This document shows positions 1 to 6,230 of a stretch of DNA of 8,212 nt, one piece after another. The stretch is taken from contig JAITNI010000020.1 in assembly GCA_031290535.1 (NCBI GenBank), positions 1-8,212 on the forward strand. Direction: 5' to 3'. The number at the start of each line of letters is the position of its first letter. Position 1 is the stretch's first letter. A model generated the notes under the pieces. It had not been told where the DNA came from and did not search any database. It saw nothing but the letters and a program-made list of their open reading frames with translations. The position numbers and the translations under genes were made by a program. The stretch comes from Zoogloeaceae bacterium (GTDB lineage: Bacteria > Pseudomonadota > Gammaproteobacteria > Burkholderiales > Rhodocyclaceae).

Positions 1-466
1 CCACAAAAAGAAGATGCAGATTCACATGGTCTTGCAGGGTGACCAGCCCCGCGCCAAGAAAAGCGGCGGCGGCAATGAAAAAGAGCGCGCGCGTCACGCG
101 GGGGAACGGACAGGGCAGCCACCATTCCTCTGCGTTCCGCAAGGGAAACTCTGCACAAGGCCGTTCGCCCTGAGCTTGTCGAAGGGCATTCCCCGTAAAA
201 ACAAGGGCAACGACTGCCTCAGCCCGAACGGGGGAAACTTGTGCAGAGTTCCACAAAGATTGTGCGCAAAGGAAGCAGGCCAGCGCCACAGAGATAAACG
301 CGCCCAGCATCCACGCCCCCTGCGCGCCCAAAGCCAGTTCGCTGATAAATTGCGCCCGCCAGTCATACCCTTCCTGAACATGCTGCAAACACACGACAAT
401 TCCCATAAACGCCAGCAAAGACCCCAGCGATCCCAGAGCGTTCATTCTTGCGCGAACACGGGTCAT
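1..466 (-). CDS. DUF998-like integral membrane protein, 3' end outside window
   Basis: The frame is open from ATG at 466 to the window edge: 155 codons and no stop, so the C-terminus is missing. The start overlaps the azlD stop as ATGA, which supports translational coupling. Residues about 9-29 and 51-71 are hydrophobic segments. Between them lies QFISELALG (39-47), which resembles the Q-ISELG motif after the first helix of DUF998 proteins. A third hydrophobic segment spans about 127-144 and is followed by DHVNLHLLF, also reminiscent of DUF998. No biochemical role is established for the family. Residues about 72-108 are encoded by a REP palindrome (143-252) and read as a polar loop between helices 2 and 3; they probably are not ancestral. 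Family assignment rests on short motifs and hydropathy, so it is moderate. A separate small membrane protein linked to amino acid export is the alternative. Confidence 0.6.
   Translation of the reverse strand, partial: MTRVRARMNALGSLGSLLAFMGIVVCLQHVQEGYDWRAQFISELALGAQGAWMLGAFISVALACFLCAQSLWNSAQVSPVRAEAVVALVFTGNALRQAQGERPCAEFPLRNAEEWWLPCPFPRVTRALFFIAAAAFLGAGLVTLQDHVNLHLLFV
143..252. repeat. REPIN-like palindrome inside a coding frame
   Basis: Two REP-type units face each other. The left one starts CCGTTCGCCCTGAGC at 161 and runs through TGTCGAAGGGC. The right one, read on the minus strand from 231, begins CCGTTCGGGCTGAGGC and is more diverged. They are enclosed by a perfect 12-bp inverted pair, ACTCTGCACAAG (148-159) and CTTGTGCAGAGT (238-249), which extends outward to GGAA/TTCC with one unpaired base. 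The left unit is followed by a tail, GTAAAAACAAGGGCAA (195-210), that recurs near 1713. The element lies wholly within the DUF998-like gene and keeps its frame open. REPINs are normally spread by RAYT transposases and sit between genes; no RAYT is in this window. Confidence 0.6.
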
Positions 467-792
467 GACAGCCATTGCAAAACCCCAAACGCCAGAACCC
501 CCGTGACCGTACATAAGCCGAGCGATCGGGTCATTCTCGCCACGACCAGTACCGGAATCAGCGCCACATAGGGCAGGAGCGCGGGCCACGCCCCAGAGGC
601 GAAGGCGTGCGGCTGGAACAGGTCGTTCGTCACCAGCGCCGCAAACGCGGCAATGGGAATATAGTCCAGCGTCGCATTCAGGGCGGGCGGCACGGCGCGT
701 CTGGCAAACAGGAACACCGGTAGTGTGCGCGACAACAGGGTGCACAGCACGGTCAGCGAAAAAATGATGAAAAAATCACTCCCGCGCATCAT
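463..792 (-). CDS. azlD: AzlD-family branched-chain amino acid transport subunit
   Basis: This 109-residue protein has the usual AzlD (YgaH-like) length and pattern. Hydrophobic segments lie at about 6-28, 44-59, 70-86 and 92-107, with SRTLPVFLFARRAVPP (21-36) matching the family's R-LP-----R--LP signature after helix 1. AzlD is the small inner-membrane partner of AzlC; together they export branched-chain amino acids and analogues such as azaleucine, and methionine in some species. Two adjacent ATG codons (792 and 789) are possible starts. The first overlaps the azlC TGA, and the strong GAGGGGAGG just upstream could serve either, so the start is uncertain by one residue. The stop overlaps the ATG of the next gene. 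Substrate is inferred from the family, not visible in the sequence. Confidence 0.85.
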   Translation of the reverse strand: MMRGSDFFIIFSLTVLCTLLSRTLPVFLFARRAVPPALNATLDYIPIAAFAALVTNDLFQPHAFASGAWPALLPYVALIPVLVVARMTRSLGLCTVTGVLAFGVLQWLS

Positions 793-1544
793 GCCTCCCC
801 TCTTGGGCGGGTCAGGATGCCGCCTTCCTTGGGTCGCCACTGCCGCGCCGCCACCCCGCACGCCACGCCGGCGAGCGCGCCCAAAAAGATTGCCAGAGTC
901 ATCAGCCCGGCGAGTTTGCATGCCACCACCGCAAGCGCCGCGCCCAGCGCCGCCAGCACATCATCCAGACGGCCTTTTTGCATCAGCAGCAGACAGGTAA
1001 AAATGGAGGTCATGGCAAAAGCCGCCAGCGCGGTATTGACCTGAATCCGCGTTCCCAGCAACGCGCCCGCAAGGTTGGCCGCCACCCACGCGGCTTGCGA
1101 GTAGAGATTGGTTGTCAGGCTCTGGCGGGCAGACCAGCCGCCCTGCTGGTAGCGCGAGAGATTCACGCCAAAGGATTCGTCGGTGACATTGGCCGCCGCC
1201 AGCGTCGCCCGCCAGCGGGGTTCCCCGGCAAAAAAGGGCAGCAGCGCGGAGGCGTACAGCAACTGCCGGGCATTGACCAACGCCACCGAGAGCGCGATGA
1301 ACAGGGGCGAAAAACCGCTCAGGGCAAGCGAAGCGATCATGTATTGCCCGCTGCCGGAGTAGAGCAAGACCGACAAGAGGCCAATCTGCGTCACCGACAT
1401 CCCCGCCTGCACTCCCAGAATGCCACAGGGCACGCCCAGCGCAAGATACCCCAGCATAATGGGCAAAGCCGCTTTGGAAGGAGACACGCGAAAAACTTTC
1501 TTTTGAAAGTTTTGTATTTTATCGCTGTTCCCATAATAATCCAT
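789..1544 (-). CDS. azlC: AzlC-family branched-chain amino acid exporter subunit
   Basis: This is the large inner-membrane subunit of the AzlCD/YgaZH exporter. From ATG at 1544 it is 251 residues, the usual family length. Recognisable motifs are AALPIMLGYLALGVPCG (25-41), YSGSGQYM (62-69), NARQLLYASALLPFF (91-105) and TDESFGV (121-127), followed by hydrophobic segments at about 150-166, 171-188 and 196-231. The open frame continues further upstream to 1793, but that extension is translated REP sequence and is unlikely to be protein. The start is ambiguous. ATG at 1544 lies in the flank of a REP element and has only a GGGCGG stretch upstream. GTG at 1487, just before SPSKAALPI, would give 232 residues and skip an AT-rich 9-bp hairpin. 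The downstream end overlaps azlD. Export of branched-chain amino acids is the family role; the actual substrate is unknown here. Confidence 0.85.
   Translation of the reverse strand: MDYYGNSDKIQNFQKKVFRVSPSKAALPIMLGYLALGVPCGILGVQAGMSVTQIGLLSVLLYSGSGQYMIASLALSGFSPLFIALSVALVNARQLLYASALLPFFAGEPRWRATLAAANVTDESFGVNLSRYQQGGWSARQSLTTNLYSQAAWVAANLAGALLGTRIQVNTALAAFAMTSIFTCLLLMQKGRLDDVLAALGAALAVVACKLAGLMTLAIFLGALAGVACGVAARQWRPKEGGILTRPRGEA
1492..1513. other. Perfect 9-bp hairpin in 5' end of azlC frame
   Basis: AAAACTTTC (1492-1500) and GAAAGTTTT (1505-1513) are perfect inverted copies around a TTTT loop. The segment is much more AT-rich than the rest of azlC and encodes residues about 11-18, QNFQKKVF, of the long form. 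It lies between the two candidate starts at 1544 and 1487. If the RNA extends this far it could fold and affect initiation or transcript continuation, but the stem is all weak pairs apart from two G-C pairs. Confidence 0.5.
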
Positions 1545-1647
1545 CCGCCCGTTCGCCCTGAAGCCCTGTCGAAGGGCATGGTTCGACAGGCTCACCATGA
1601 ACGGGAAAAGCAGGCTCACCATGAACGGAAAATTATGGGAACGGCGA
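1522..1647. repeat. REPIN-like element flanked by long inverted repeats
   Basis: The left REP unit is at 1548-1577 (CCCGTTCGCCC, then CCTGTCGAAGGGC). An inverted unit follows at 1581-1604 (GTTCGACAGGCTCACC, then ATGAACGG). The distal 18 bases, CAGGCTCACCATGAACGG, are repeated exactly at 1587-1604 and 1611-1628. The outer boundary is a 16-bp inverted pair with one mismatch, TCGCTGTTCCCATAAT (1522-1537) against ATTATGGGAACGGCGA (1632-1647), of which 11 bp are perfect without a break. The flanking arms have no resemblance to those around the element at 143-252. The azlC ATG at 1544 lies within this element. Confidence 0.6.
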
Positions 1648-1733
1648 ATAATCCCGTTCATCCTGAGCGAATAATCCCGTTCGCCCAGAAGCCCTGTCGA
1701 AGGGTATCCCCTGTAAAAACAAGGACAATCGCA
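1644..1733. repeat. Tandem REP fragments with conserved tail
   Basis: GCGAATAATCCCGTTC occurs twice, exactly, at 1644-1659 and 1667-1682, with a 23-bp period. The second copy leads into a full REP unit (1676-1704) followed by the tail TGTAAAAACAAGGACAA (1712-1728). The same REP-plus-tail order occurs at 161-210; the tail region from the end of the REP matches in about 20 of 24 positions by eye. The fragments fill much of the azlC-to-Sel1 divergent region, leaving only about 1734-1847 for a promoter free of repeats. Confidence 0.5.
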
Positions 1734-1785
1734 CAAAGCGCCAAATTTGCTGCGCTTCTCCAACCTGCAACACCGGGGGGACGGG

Positions 1786-1812
1786 TTGGCCACTCGCTGA
1801 ATTTGATAGAAT
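1786..1812 (+). promoter_or_regulatory. Possible sigma-70 promoter of the Sel1-like gene
   Basis: TAGAAT (1807-1812), inside TTTGATAGAATACGCG, is a reasonable -10 element located 35 bases before the ATG at 1848. The best -35 candidate is TTGGCC (1786-1791), but the 15-bp spacer is short, so the pairing is weak. No good Shine-Dalgarno sequence precedes 1848. This is the only promoter-like stretch in the divergent region that is not REP-derived. Confidence 0.3.
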
Positions 1813-1847
1813 ACGCGCCTTTATCGCCTTTGCTTTTTGAACCCGCC

Positions 1848-2309
1848 ATGTCCAATACGTTCGATTTAACCCCGGAAGAGATCGAGTCCCTGAAACAGGC
1901 GGCTGGACAGGGCAGCGTTCCGGCGATGCAAGTGCTATGGAGCCGTTATAAATGGGAGGATTCCATCGGGGGCGACCTCCGCGCTGACGAAGCGGAAACA
2001 TGGCTGCAAAAACTGGCCGGACAAGGCGTTCTTGAAGCGCTGAATGAACTCGGCGGCAGAGCGCTTGAAGCAAGAAATCGCCTTGAGGCACTCAAATGGT
2101 ATCGTCTGGCTGCCGCACAAAATGACAATGTGGCACAATTTTGTGTTGAAAAACTCAAGGACGAAAAGAGTTACCAAAAGTGGATTCATGATCTGGAACG
2201 GTTTCGTCAAATGTGCGCTGAAGCGGCGGGACACGAACAGGAAGACATCCCGGAAGATGCGCCGACAAGCGCGAAAATCTATGCTTTCAAGCCCAAACAA
2301 AAGTCATGA
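1848..2309 (+). CDS. Small Sel1-like repeat protein
   Basis: The product is 153 residues with no signal peptide or membrane segment, so it is probably cytoplasmic. The clearest repeat is at about 64-97, EALNELGGRALEARNRLEAL continuing into KWYRLAAAQNDNVAQF, which fits the Sel1-like (SLR) pattern of A---LG--------A--WYRLAA-Q----A. A more degenerate unit is at about 18-60 (AAGQGSVPAM ... AETWLQKLAGQG). Such helical repeats usually mediate protein-protein contacts. The C-terminal 30 residues are charged and lack repeat character. The frame stays open far upstream of 1848, but that part crosses REP sequence and reads against azlC, so ATG 1848 was chosen. This gene stands alone, diverging from azlC and converging with cysB. 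The binding partner and role are unknown. Confidence 0.65.
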   Translation: MSNTFDLTPEEIESLKQAAGQGSVPAMQVLWSRYKWEDSIGGDLRADEAETWLQKLAGQGVLEALNELGGRALEARNRLEALKWYRLAAAQNDNVAQFCVEKLKDEKSYQKWIHDLERFRQMCAEAAGHEQEDIPEDAPTSAKIYAFKPKQKS

Positions 2310-2326
2310 TGCCGGGTTGCCATGAC
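2295..2326 (-). terminator. Candidate terminator of the cys operon
   Basis: Read on the minus strand, GTCATG (2326-2321) pairs with CATGAC (2308-2303), with an internal GC/GC pair possible inside the loop. The stem is followed at once by TTTTGTTT (2302-2295). It lies 114 bases beyond the cysB stop and overlaps the last codons of the convergent Sel1-like gene. The stem is short, so this is a moderate candidate. Confidence 0.4.
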
Positions 2327-2376
2327 ACAGATGTTTTTTGCATCTTGCCTTGGCTCTGGCGGTTTGCAGCGCATAG

Positions 2377-2412
2377 GCCGGGTCAGGCCACAGGCCATCC
2401 CCCGGCTTTTTT
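2377..2412 (+). terminator. Rho-independent terminator of the Sel1-like gene
   Basis: GCCGGG (2377-2382) pairs with CCCGGC (2401-2406) and is followed directly by six T (2407-2412). The loop contains GGCC repeats that may fold further. There is no T-run on the other side, so it should act on plus-strand transcripts only, 68 bases after the Sel1-like stop codon. Confidence 0.6.
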
Positions 2413-2439
2413 GTCAGCGCGGAAAACCGGGATTGTCCC

Positions 2440-3372
2440 TCACTCTCCCCGTACCTGCCGAATCGCCTCTTTCACCACCGCCTCCGAAAGTTCCGGCGAA
2501 ATTTTTTCGATGAAGGCGTAGGCGTAGCTTCTCAGCCAGGCGCCGCGTCGCACGGCCAGACGGGTGGTGTTGAGGGGGAACAGGTCGTCGACTTTCAGCA
2601 GCGCCAGATCCCGATCCTGTTCCGGGTCAAAGGCCATCGAGGCGACCAGCCCCACCCCCAGACCCAGTCCGACATAGGTTTTGATGACATCAGCGTCGAT
2701 GGCGGAGAGCACGATGTCCGGGACAATGCCGACCTGCGCAAACACCTGATCGATGTGGGAGCGCCCGGTAAACCCGGCGTGGTAGGTGATGATCGGGTAT
2801 TCGCCGATGTCTTCCAAGGTAATCTGTTCCCGCTTTTGCAGGGGATGACCCTGCGGCACAATGACGGCGTGCCGCCAACTGTAATAGGGAAACGTCACCA
2901 GATCGTCGATGCCGTCCAGCGATTCCGTGGCGATGCCGACATCGGCTTCGCCCATCGCCAGCATTTCGGCGATCTCTTTGGGACTGCCCTGATGCAATGT
3001 CAGGTGCACTTTGGGATAGTCCTGCTTGAACCATTTGATGACGCCGGGCAGAGCATAGCGAGCCTGGGTGTGCGTGGTCGCCACGACAAAATGGCCGGTT
3101 TCGCGGTTGGCGAACTGGTCGGCAATGCGGCGCAGATTTTGCGTGTCGAGCAAAATGCGCTCCACGACGCCGGAAAGCTCCTGTCCCGGCCCGGTCAGCC
3201 CCAACAGGCGCTTGCCCCGGCGCTCGAAAATCTCCACGCCCAGCTCGTCTTCCAGATCCTTGATGTGCTTGGAGACGCCGGGTTGCGAGGTGTACAAGGC
3301 GTTGGCCACCTCTGTGAGATTGAAGCTCTGTCGAATCGTTTCCCGGACAATGCGTAACTGTTGCAGATTCAT
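2440..3372 (-). CDS. cysB: LysR-family sulfur regulator CysB
   Basis: CysB activates sulfate uptake and cysteine synthesis genes when N-acetylserine signals sulfur starvation, and is opposed by sulfate or thiosulfate. The 310-residue protein has the LysR helix-turn-helix at about 18-41 ([20 protein letters not shown]) and an effector domain from about 90. Residues known to contact ligand in enteric CysB are all present at the same numbers: Thr100, Thr102 and Gln103 in TTHTQARY, Thr149 in IATE, Thr202 in GFTGRS. It is slightly shorter than the E. coli protein (324 residues) at the C-terminus. The ATG overlaps the cysA TGA as ATGA and has GGAG upstream. Being last in the operon it probably regulates, it would increase its own supply when induced; that feedback is inferred. 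Confidence 0.95.
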   Translation of the reverse strand: MNLQQLRIVRETIRQSFNLTEVANALYTSQPGVSKHIKDLEDELGVEIFERRGKRLLGLTGPGQELSGVVERILLDTQNLRRIADQFANRETGHFVVATTHTQARYALPGVIKWFKQDYPKVHLTLHQGSPKEIAEMLAMGEADVGIATESLDGIDDLVTFPYYSWRHAVIVPQGHPLQKREQITLEDIGEYPIITYHAGFTGRSHIDQVFAQVGIVPDIVLSAIDADVIKTYVGLGLGVGLVASMAFDPEQDRDLALLKVDDLFPLNTTRLAVRRGAWLRSYAYAFIEKISPELSEAVVKEAIRQVRGE

Positions 3373-4460
3373 GATGTCTCCGTCGTATTATGTTCAAAAA
3401 CCTTGAGGCGGGAAGGCACCAGACGCACCTCCAGCCCTTCGCTCAAGCCTTGTTGTTCGACCTGTTCGCGGGTGATTTCCACCTCAAAATGCTGGCCTGT
3501 CGCGCCGTTGATGCCTTCCAGCTCGATGCGGGCAGTCACGCCAAAAGCCAGAATGCGGGAAATCCGGGCCGCGACGCCGATATTGCCAATGTCCTCGCCG
3601 ACAAGCACATCCAGCTCGTGCGGGCGGACGAAAGCGACCACGGACGCGCCGGGCGCCAGACTTTCGGTCAGCGCATCCGTCTCATGATGTAAAAGATCCT
3701 CGCCCACGCGCACCCGGCCTTCTTCCGCGCGGCCATGAAAATAATTGACCGCGCCCAAAAAGCCATACACAAAGGGCGTTGCCGGATGCTGATAGACTTC
3801 TTCCGGCGAACCGATCTGCTCCACCCGGCCCCGGTTCATCAGCACCACCCGGTCGGCCACTTCCAGCGCCTCTTCCTGATCGTGGGTCACAAAAATGGAG
3901 GTGATGTGCAGTTCGTCATGCAACTGCCGCAGCCAGCGGCGCAGTTCTTTTCTCACCTTGGCGTCCAGCGCCCCAAAGGGTTCATCAAGCAGCAGCACCC
4001 TTGGCTCTACCGCCAAAGCGCGGGCAAGCGCGATGCGCTGCCGCTGCCCGCCAGAGAGTTGCGCCGGAAAGCGGTCGGCGAGCCAGTCCAGTTGCACGAG
4101 ATCCAGCAAGGCGTGCACTTTTTTGCGAATCTCGGCCTCGGGCGGTTTGCGCGCCTTGACCCGCAAGCCAAAAGCCACGTTCTCGAACACGCTCATATGA
4201 CGAAAAAGGGCGTAATGCTGAAAGACAAAGCCGACCTGACGCTCGCGCACATGGGTGTTGGAGGCGTCTTCCCCTTCCAGCAGCACATGGCCCTGATCGG
4301 CGCTTTCCAGTCCGGCGATGATGCGGAGTAAAGTGGTCTTGCCGCAGCCGGAAGGGCCAAGCAGCGCCACCAGTTGACCGGTGGGAAAATCCAGACTGAC
4401 GTCGTCCAGCGCGACAAAATTGCCAAACTGCTTGTTGATATTGCGGACTTCAATGCTCAT
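3369..4460 (-). CDS. cysA: Sulfate/thiosulfate importer ATPase CysA
   Basis: This is the ATP-hydrolysing subunit of the sulfate ABC importer, bound to the cytoplasmic face of CysT-CysW as a dimer. The 363 residues show Walker [10 protein letters not shown] (35-43), Q-loop Gln81 in FVFQHYALF, signature LSGGQ (135-139), Walker B VLLLDE (155-160), D-loop GALD (163-166) and switch His193 in VTHDQEE. A C-terminal TOBE-type region follows from about 235. The length fits the family. ATG 4460 was chosen because the protein then begins [13 protein letters not shown], the usual CysA start. It overlaps the cysW TGA as ATGA, with AGGAA seven bases upstream. The longer frame to 4535 lies within cysW. All catalytic motifs are intact. 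Confidence 0.96.
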   Translation of the reverse strand: MSIEVRNINKQFGNFVALDDVSLDFPTGQLVALLGPSGCGKTTLLRIIAGLESADQGHVLLEGEDASNTHVRERQVGFVFQHYALFRHMSVFENVAFGLRVKARKPPEAEIRKKVHALLDLVQLDWLADRFPAQLSGGQRQRIALARALAVEPRVLLLDEPFGALDAKVRKELRRWLRQLHDELHITSIFVTHDQEEALEVADRVVLMNRGRVEQIGSPEEVYQHPATPFVYGFLGAVNYFHGRAEEGRVRVGEDLLHHETDALTESLAPGASVVAFVRPHELDVLVGEDIGNIGVAARISRILAFGVTARIELEGINGATGQHFEVEITREQVEQQGLSEGLEVRLVPSRLKVFEHNTTETS

Positions 4461-5392
4461 GATGAGGTTCCTGTGGGTTCCGGGGCGGGTTGCGCGCTGC
4501 CCGCGCTTGCCGAACGGGCTTCGCCCGCTTTCCACTCCACCCAGGTCTTGATGGCCAGCGTCACCAGCGCCAGCAGGGCCAGCAGGGACGCAACCGCGAA
4601 GGAGGCGGAGAAGTTGTATTCGTTATAAAGAATTTCCACGTGCAGGGGGACGGTATTGGTCTGGCCGCGAATGTGGCCGGAGACCACCGACACCGCGCCG
4701 AATTCCCCCATCGCGCGGGCGTTGCAAAGAATCACGCCGTACAGCAGCCCCCATTTGATGTTGGGCAGCGTGACGCGGAAAAAGATTTGCCAGCCGTTCG
4801 CGCCCAGCACCACGGCGGCTTCTTCTTCCTCGCGGCCTTGCGACTGCATCAGGGGAATCAGCTCGCGGGCGATGAAGGGAAAGGTCACAAATATTGTTGC
4901 CAGCACAATGCCGGGCACGGCGAAGACGATTCGCAAATCATGCGCTTGCAGCCACGCCCCCATCCAGCCCTGATGCGTTCCGAACACCAGCACGAACACC
5001 AGACCGGCGATGACGGGCGAGACGGAAAACGGCAGGTCGATCAGGGTCGTCAAAAACTGTTTGCCGCGAAACTCGAATTTGGCGATACACCAGGCCGCCG
5101 CGACGCCGAACACCAGATTGAGCGGCACGGAAATCGCCGCCGCAATCAGGGTGAGCTTGATGGACGACAGCGCGTCCGGCTCGGAGATCGCCGCCCAGTA
5201 GGCTTCCATCCCCTTGCGGAAGGCTTCCACAAACACCGCCGCCAGCGGCAGCAGCAAAAAGAAGGCGAAAAACGTGAGCGACAGGAAGAGAACCAGCGCC
5301 TTGACCCACGGCGCTTCGCGCAGGGCCGCGCGGGACTCAAAGCGGCGGGCATGGTCTTCCCGGCCGCGAAATACAGCAACAGCGCCAGCCAT
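4457..5392 (-). CDS. cysW: Sulfate/thiosulfate importer permease CysW
   Basis: This is one of the two inner-membrane channel subunits of the sulfate importer. The 311-residue protein has hydrophobic segments at about 31-55, 79-103, 115-138, 155-175, 214-236 and 262-281. The coupling-loop EAA motif runs from [14 protein letters not shown] (189-202) to LP (209-210), the site where CysA docks. An N-terminal extension of about 30 polar residues and an Ala/Pro/Ser-rich C-terminal tail lie outside the core. ATG 5392 shares its A with the cysT stop (TGATG) and has GGAGG eight bases upstream, which decides the start over an in-frame ATG at 5425 inside cysT. CysW rather than CysT is called from its position next to cysA and the [21 protein letters not shown] segment, split here as [10 protein letters not shown] and [11 protein letters not shown]. 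Confidence 0.94.
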   Translation of the reverse strand: MAGAVAVFRGREDHARRFESRAALREAPWVKALVLFLSLTFFAFFLLLPLAAVFVEAFRKGMEAYWAAISEPDALSSIKLTLIAAAISVPLNLVFGVAAAWCIAKFEFRGKQFLTTLIDLPFSVSPVIAGLVFVLVFGTHQGWMGAWLQAHDLRIVFAVPGIVLATIFVTFPFIARELIPLMQSQGREEEEAAVVLGANGWQIFFRVTLPNIKWGLLYGVILCNARAMGEFGAVSVVSGHIRGQTNTVPLHVEILYNEYNFSASFAVASLLALLALVTLAIKTWVEWKAGEARSASAGSAQPAPEPTGTSS

Positions 5393-6228
5393 CAGCGGTT
5401 CCTCCCGGTGCGTCTGGCCGTCCATGCCTGCAAGAGGTTAATGACGAGCAGAAGAAAGAACGACAGCACCAGCATCACCGCCGCAATGGCGGTCGCGCCG
5501 ACGTAGTCGTATTGTTCCAGCTTGGTGATAATCATGAGGGGCGTGATTTCCGAAACAAAGGGCATATTGCCCGCGATGAAAATGACCGAGCCGTATTCCC
5601 CCACCGCGCGCGCAAACGCGAGCGCAAAACCGGTCAGGAGCGCGGGCAGCAAAATGGGCAGCACCACCCGGCGAAAGGTCTGCCAGCGCCGCGCCCCAAG
5701 GCTGGCGGCGGCTTCTTCCAGTTCCGTATCCAGGTCTTCCAGAATGGGCTGCACCGTCCGCACGACAAACGGCAGACCGATGAAAATCAGCGCCACCAGA
5801 ATCCCCGGCGGGCTGTAGGCCACCTTGAGGCCGATGGCCTCCAGCGGTTTGCCAAGCCAGCCGTTGCCCGCGTAAATGGCCGTCAGCGCAATCCCCGTTA
5901 CCGCCGTGGGCAAGGCAAAGGGCAAATCCACCAGCGCGTCGACCAGTTTTTTGCCCGGAAAGCTGTAGCGCACCAGCGCCCAGGCCAGCATCAGCCCGAA
6001 CACCACATTGATGGCGGCGGCCAGCAGCGACAGGCCAAAACTGATCTTGTAGGAAGCCACCACACGTGGCGCGGTGACGACGTTCCAGAACTCCGCCGCG
6101 CTTAAGGAGGTGGATTTGATGAACACCGCCGCCAGCGGAATCAGGACAATCAGCGAGAGATACACCAGCGTGTAGCCCAGCGCCAGATTGAAGCCTGGCA
6201 ATACATTGGAATGTCTGGAAGTGGCCAT
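5392..6228 (-). CDS. cysT: Sulfate/thiosulfate importer permease CysT (CysU)
   Basis: This is the second channel subunit, 278 residues, close to the family length. Hydrophobic segments lie at about 15-37, 62-86, 98-119, 139-158, 194-218 and 244-266. The EAA loop is at 171-191 ([13 protein letters not shown] then VVLP), and [15 protein letters not shown] (101-115) is the conserved segment after helix 3. [15 protein letters not shown] (219-233) is typical of CysT. The ATG lies two bases after the sbp TAG, and its Shine-Dalgarno is weak (GAG nine bases upstream), so its translation may depend on ribosomes finishing sbp. The gene is called cysT or cysU in different genomes. It partners with CysW and CysA. 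Confidence 0.95.
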   Translation of the reverse strand: MATSRHSNVLPGFNLALGYTLVYLSLIVLIPLAAVFIKSTSLSAAEFWNVVTAPRVVASYKISFGLSLLAAAINVVFGLMLAWALVRYSFPGKKLVDALVDLPFALPTAVTGIALTAIYAGNGWLGKPLEAIGLKVAYSPPGILVALIFIGLPFVVRTVQPILEDLDTELEEAAASLGARRWQTFRRVVLPILLPALLTGFALAFARAVGEYGSVIFIAGNMPFVSEITPLMIITKLEQYDYVGATAIAAVMLVLSFFLLLVINLLQAWTARRTGRNR

Positions 6229-6230
6229 GT

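Noticed and set aside
143..252. CRISPR array or phage attachment site
   Set aside because: The repeats are inverted REP units without regular spacers, and no cas or integrase gene is present.
14..571. 185-codon plus-strand frame at the left edge
   Set aside because: It runs antisense to the DUF998-like gene and azlD through the REP palindrome and has no protein-like features.
1721..1760. Promoter for azlC (TTGTCC ... TACCCT on the minus strand)
   Set aside because: The match is poor and part of it lies in the repeat tail, which occurs identically inside a gene at the other copy.
1545..1793. Upstream extension of azlC to an ATG at 1793 (334 residues)
   Set aside because: The added residues are translated REP repeats and would make the protein far longer than AzlC relatives.
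978..1847. Long plus-strand frame leading into the Sel1-like gene
   Set aside because: It is antisense to azlC and passes through REP sequence; its product is low-complexity and resembles no family. Only the part from 1848 looks real.
4490..5506. 338-codon plus-strand frame opposite cysW
   Set aside because: It is a shadow of a GC-rich coding region; the His/Gln/Arg-rich translation is typical of antisense frames.
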